Source of the DNA: DASWJZ01 sp964440525
Lineage (GTDB): Bacteria; Pseudomonadota; Alphaproteobacteria; Rhizobiales; Afifellaceae
NCBI GenBank assembly: GCA_964440525.1
Contig: CAYTTC010000016.1
Coordinates: forward strand, 1 to 54,719
Direction of reading: 5' to 3'
Length of the DNA stretch: 54,719 bases
This document shows positions 52,225 through 54,719 of the stretch, piece by piece. Both the position numbers and the translations under genes were made by a program. Positions within the stretch are counted from its first letter, which is position 1; each line of letters begins with the position of its first letter. A model generated the notes under the pieces. That model saw nothing but the letters and a program-made list of their open reading frames with translations. It did no database searches and was not told the origin of the DNA.

Positions 52225-53726
52225 GCGAGCTCGGGCAATGGCAGCCCGCCCGATTCGACCAGCTGCAGCAGCCGTTCGATCTCCGGCCCATAGGAACGGT
52301 CGCCGGAATAGGGTGGAATCACGGCGCGCACGGTAGCGAGAGCCGCGGCGATCACTGCGCCCGGCTGCTCGCCACGCTGATCGATTGCAACCAGCGCCGT
52401 GTAGAGCTCATAGGTCGCAACCAGCCGCGCGAGGCGGTCGATCTCGCTGAGGCGGTCGAGGGCGGGGAAAATCATGGTCATGACATCCTCCTGGCCGAAG
52501 GAGGATTCGCCGTGCTGCAGCGACGGCGGAACGGAGAGGCTGCGGATCTTCGCGGTCAATCCGAGCACCGCCTTGTGCAGGATGACGAGGCCGGCATCGA
52601 GGCCGGGATTCCGCGCGAGCTGCGGTGCCAGGCGAGTGAACTTCTGGTCCAGAAGACGGTGCACACGGCGCTCCGACAGAAGCGCGACCTGGGCGGCCGC
52701 CAGCGCAGCCGCCTCGACCATCGCGGTCAACTCAGCGCAATGAAAATTGCCGCTGTGGACGAGCCGGCCGAATGCCGGTGCGGATTCGTCGGTGATGAAG
52801 ACGGGATTGTCGCTCACCGCGCGCCACTCATCGACCACCGCCTGTTCAAGGCGCGAGATCGCGTCAAGGCAGACGCCATGGATTTGCGGCACGACGCGAA
52901 ACGAGACCGGCGGCTGACGGGTGGCGCGCCTCACCTCTGAGCCTGCGAGCGCCTGCCTCAGGGCCCGCGAGATTTCCGCCACGCCTGGATCGGAGCGCAA
53001 GCTCGCGGCGTCCTCCGAGTAGGCTTCTATCGAAGCGCCGAGACCCTCGACGGCAGAAGCGGCGGTGAGGGTCGCGAGCGACAACGTTCGCCGCAGGCTC
53101 GCCCCGATCTCGAAGGCGAGCGCCGGCGCGATGGCGACGCCGTTGATGAGCGACGGCCCCTCCTTGCTCTGCGGCTCGTAGGGCGCGAGGTCGCGCGCGC
53201 GAAACCAGTCGGCCGCCGCGACGCGCTCGCCGTTCTCGCCGATCACGAAGCCCTCGCCGACAAAGGTCTGGGCGAGATGGCATAGCGGGATGATCTCGCC
53301 CGCCATGCCGAGACCGAGCGAGGGAACGTGCGGCGCGAAACCGTCGTTCAGCCGGTCGGCCATGAAACGGCAAAGCTCCGAAGATACGGCGCTGTAGCCG
53401 GTGAGAAACTGAACGAGCTTGACGAGCATGGCACCGCGGACGACGGCCGCCGGAAACGCGGGCCCGGTGGCGGCGGCGCGACCGAGCAGGATCTGCCGGG
53501 GCAGACGCGCAATTTCCTCCTTGGAGAGGTCGACGCCCGCCAGCGCGCCTAGGCCGGTGTTGACGCCATAGCAGATGACGCCGGTCTCCAGGTGCTTCAG
53601 AAAAAGCGCGCGCGAGCGTTCGACCCTGCCGATCGCGGCAGCCGCGAGCTCGACCATCGCGCCCTCATGCACGATGCGCCGGTAGAGATCGGGCGTGAGA
53701 TCCTCTGGCCGATCAAGCGCGATCAT
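52221..53726 (-). CDS. Histidine/aromatic ammonia-lyase homologue lacking the MIO triad
   Basis: A 501-residue protein of the HAL/PAL/TAL fold. Family residues such as Tyr53 in YGVNTGLG (53-60) and Asn195 in LINGVA are kept, in register with bacterial histidine ammonia-lyase. Ala-Ser-Gly, which makes the MIO electrophile, is replaced by Met-Ala-Gly at 141-143 (bases 53298-53306), and the family QDPYS near 271-275 reads QPPVS, losing the second key Tyr. MIO cannot form in the standard way, so the usual deamination is unlikely. Overlaps both neighbours by four bases. It may be a pseudoenzyme subunit or catalyse another reaction. Confidence 0.9.
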   Translation of the reverse strand: MIALDRPEDLTPDLYRRIVHEGAMVELAAAAIGRVERSRALFLKHLETGVICYGVNTGLGALAGVDLSKEEIARLPRQILLGRAAATGPAFPAAVVRGAMLVKLVQFLTGYSAVSSELCRFMADRLNDGFAPHVPSLGLGMAGEIIPLCHLAQTFVGEGFVIGENGERVAAADWFRARDLAPYEPQSKEGPSLINGVAIAPALAFEIGASLRRTLSLATLTAASAVEGLGASIEAYSEDAASLRSDPGVAEISRALRQALAGSEVRRATRQPPVSFRVVPQIHGVCLDAISRLEQAVVDEWRAVSDNPVFITDESAPAFGRLVHSGNFHCAELTAMVEAAALAAAQVALLSERRVHRLLDQKFTRLAPQLARNPGLDAGLVILHKAVLGLTAKIRSLSVPPSLQHGESSFGQEDVMTMIFPALDRLSEIDRLARLVATYELYTALVAIDQRGEQPGAVIAAALATVRAVIPPYSGDRSYGPEIERLLQLVESGGLPLPELA

Positions 53727-54670
53727 GGTGCCGGCACCAGCGGGAAATGGCAGGCCGCTTGGCGGCCTTCGCCCATCGGGCGGAGTTTTGGCTCCTCGAC
53801 CCGGCAGCGCGCTTCGGCGCGCGGGCAGCGCGTGTGAAAGCGGCAGCCCGGCGGCGGGTCGAGCGGGCTCGGTATCTCGCCGGCGAGAACCACCTTCTCC
53901 CTCCGCTTCGCCGGATCGATCTCCGGATTGGCGCTGATCAAGGCGTGGCTGTAGGGATGCGCGGGCTCGGAAAACACAGTGGCGGTGCGGCCCATCTCGA
54001 CGATCTGGCCGAGATACATGACCGCGACCCGATCCGTCACCTTGCGGACGACGTTGAGATTGTGGCTCACCATCAAATACGTCAGCCCGAATTCCTCGCG
54101 TAGATCGGCCATCAAGTTGAGCAGGTCGCCCTGGATGGAGACATCGAGACCGGCGGTCGGCTCATCGGCGATGACGAGGCGCGGATTGAGCACCAGCGCG
54201 CGGGCGATGCCGATCCGCCGCGCCTGACCGCCGCTCACCTGGTGCGGATACTTATCGAGCAACGCCTCGGAGAGGCTGACCGCCGCCATCAGCTTTCGCA
54301 CACGCTCGAATTCCCGCTTCACATCGCGGCCATGGATCTTGAGCGGCTCGGAGAGGATGCGCTTGATCGTCAGCCGCGGCGAAAGCGAGGATAGCGGATC
54401 CTGAAAAATGATCTGCGCCTCGCCGCGGAACCACATCCAGTCCCGCCGCCCGAAGCTTGAGAGGTCTCGACCTTCAAAGCGGATGGCGCCCTCCGATGGG
54501 CGATGCAGCCCGACCAGCGTCTTGGCGATCGTGGTCTTGCCGGAGCCGCTCTCGCCGACAAGCCCGAGCGTCTCGCCCGCCTCGATGCCGAACGACACGC
54601 GATCGACGGCTTTGAGCCGGCCGTCGAAAACGACGCTCAGCCCGTCCACCTCGGCAAGCGGCGCGGTCAC
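53723..54670 (-). CDS. Oligopeptide/dipeptide ABC transporter ATPase, DppF-type
   Basis: A 315-residue ATPase with Walker A GESGSGKTT at 39-47, Q-loop IIFQDPLSSLSP, signature VSGGQARRIGIARAL (Ala replaces the more usual Gln/Lys) and the C-terminal oligopeptide-transporter extension with CRFHTRCPRAEARC. GTG 54670 overlaps the previous gene's stop (GTGA). Together with the truncated gene before it, it forms the ATPase pair of a Dpp/Opp-type importer. A peptide or other polar nitrogen compound is the likely substrate. Confidence 0.9.
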   Translation of the reverse strand: MTAPLAEVDGLSVVFDGRLKAVDRVSFGIEAGETLGLVGESGSGKTTIAKTLVGLHRPSEGAIRFEGRDLSSFGRRDWMWFRGEAQIIFQDPLSSLSPRLTIKRILSEPLKIHGRDVKREFERVRKLMAAVSLSEALLDKYPHQVSGGQARRIGIARALVLNPRLVIADEPTAGLDVSIQGDLLNLMADLREEFGLTYLMVSHNLNVVRKVTDRVAVMYLGQIVEMGRTATVFSEPAHPYSHALISANPEIDPAKRREKVVLAGEIPSPLDPPPGCRFHTRCPRAEARCRVEEPKLRPMGEGRQAACHFPLVPAP

Positions 54671-54719
54671 GGCGCGCCCACGCGGATGCAGGCGGCGCGC
54701 TGGTTCGCGCCGGCCGGCC
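54667..54719 (-). CDS. End of an upstream ABC ATPase gene (DppD-type), window-truncated
   Basis: The last 16 codons and the stop of a gene that starts beyond the window. The end reads GANQRAACIRVGAP. Its TGA overlaps the GTG start of the DppF-type gene by 3 bases (GTGA). The DppD label rests only on the paired-ATPase context. Confidence 0.5.
   Translation of the reverse strand, partial: PAGANQRAACIRVGAP

Overview
The window is GC-rich bacterial DNA whose gene content fits an alphaproteobacterium, most likely a Hyphomicrobiales (Rhizobiales) member. Supporting signs are the glnD-murJ-trpS-usp gene order, an rpmI-rplT-pheS order, a DUF1127 protein, and two kinds of rhizobial-style palindromic interspersed repeat, one of them inside the mutS reading frame. 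Genus and species cannot be set from the sequence alone. Layout: 1-9.2 kb holds the 3' part of mutS, a secreted protein, a multi-pass membrane protein, a class III adenylate cyclase, a flavodoxin-fold NADPH-dependent reductase and a large membrane patatin-like phospholipase. From 9.2 to 14.6 kb is a sulfur block: an ETHE1-like metallo-beta-lactamase-fold protein facing a sulfate/thiosulfate ABC transporter operon (sbp-cysT-cysW-cysA), preceded by an Rrf2-type Cys-rich regulator. From 14.7 to 19.0 kb a minus-strand run carries two methyltransferases, a glycosyltransferase-DUF115 protein broken by a one-base frameshift, and a small two-helix membrane protein that the frameshift falsely joins to it. 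19.4-28.2 kb is the housekeeping set glnD, murJ, trpS and usp, interrupted by a small glycosyltransferase pair, one truncated and one resembling plant-type reversibly glycosylated polypeptides (GT75).

28,324-36,296 is an 8-kb insertion with lower-GC gene content. It has 15-bp perfect terminal inverted repeats and an 8-bp target duplication, and it carries an IS1595-type transposase near one end. Its cargo is an Abi/HEPN protein, two winged-helix-like proteins of unknown function, a phage-type adenine DNA methyltransferase, an IS1-type transposase and several very small genes. Repeats at its ends and middle suggest that one transposase uses alternative right ends and has captured cargo.

36.4-42.5 kb is the translation block pheT, pheS, rplT and rpmI. 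Between pheT and pheS sit a MntA/HepT-type toxin-antitoxin pair, a DUF1127 gene, a small lipoprotein and a RidA-family gene; the last two overlap pheS and each other by four bases.

After a tRNA-Thr(GGU), 42.9-54.7 kb is one amino-acid/amine utilisation locus. It contains LivMHFG permease/ATPase genes, a separate periplasmic binding protein, a TIGR04076 protein, an aldo/keto reductase, a SnoaL/NTF2-like protein, an aldo/keto reductase fused to RidA, an ornithine-cyclodeaminase-family protein, a histidine-ammonia-lyase-like protein that lacks the residues for its MIO cofactor, and the start of a Dpp/Opp-type transporter. Most neighbours overlap by 1-4 bases, so they are probably translated as coupled units. 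The combination of two related reductases, RidA, an imine-type dehydrogenase homologue and a lyase homologue without MIO is the most unusual metabolic set in the window and may be an undescribed catabolic pathway.
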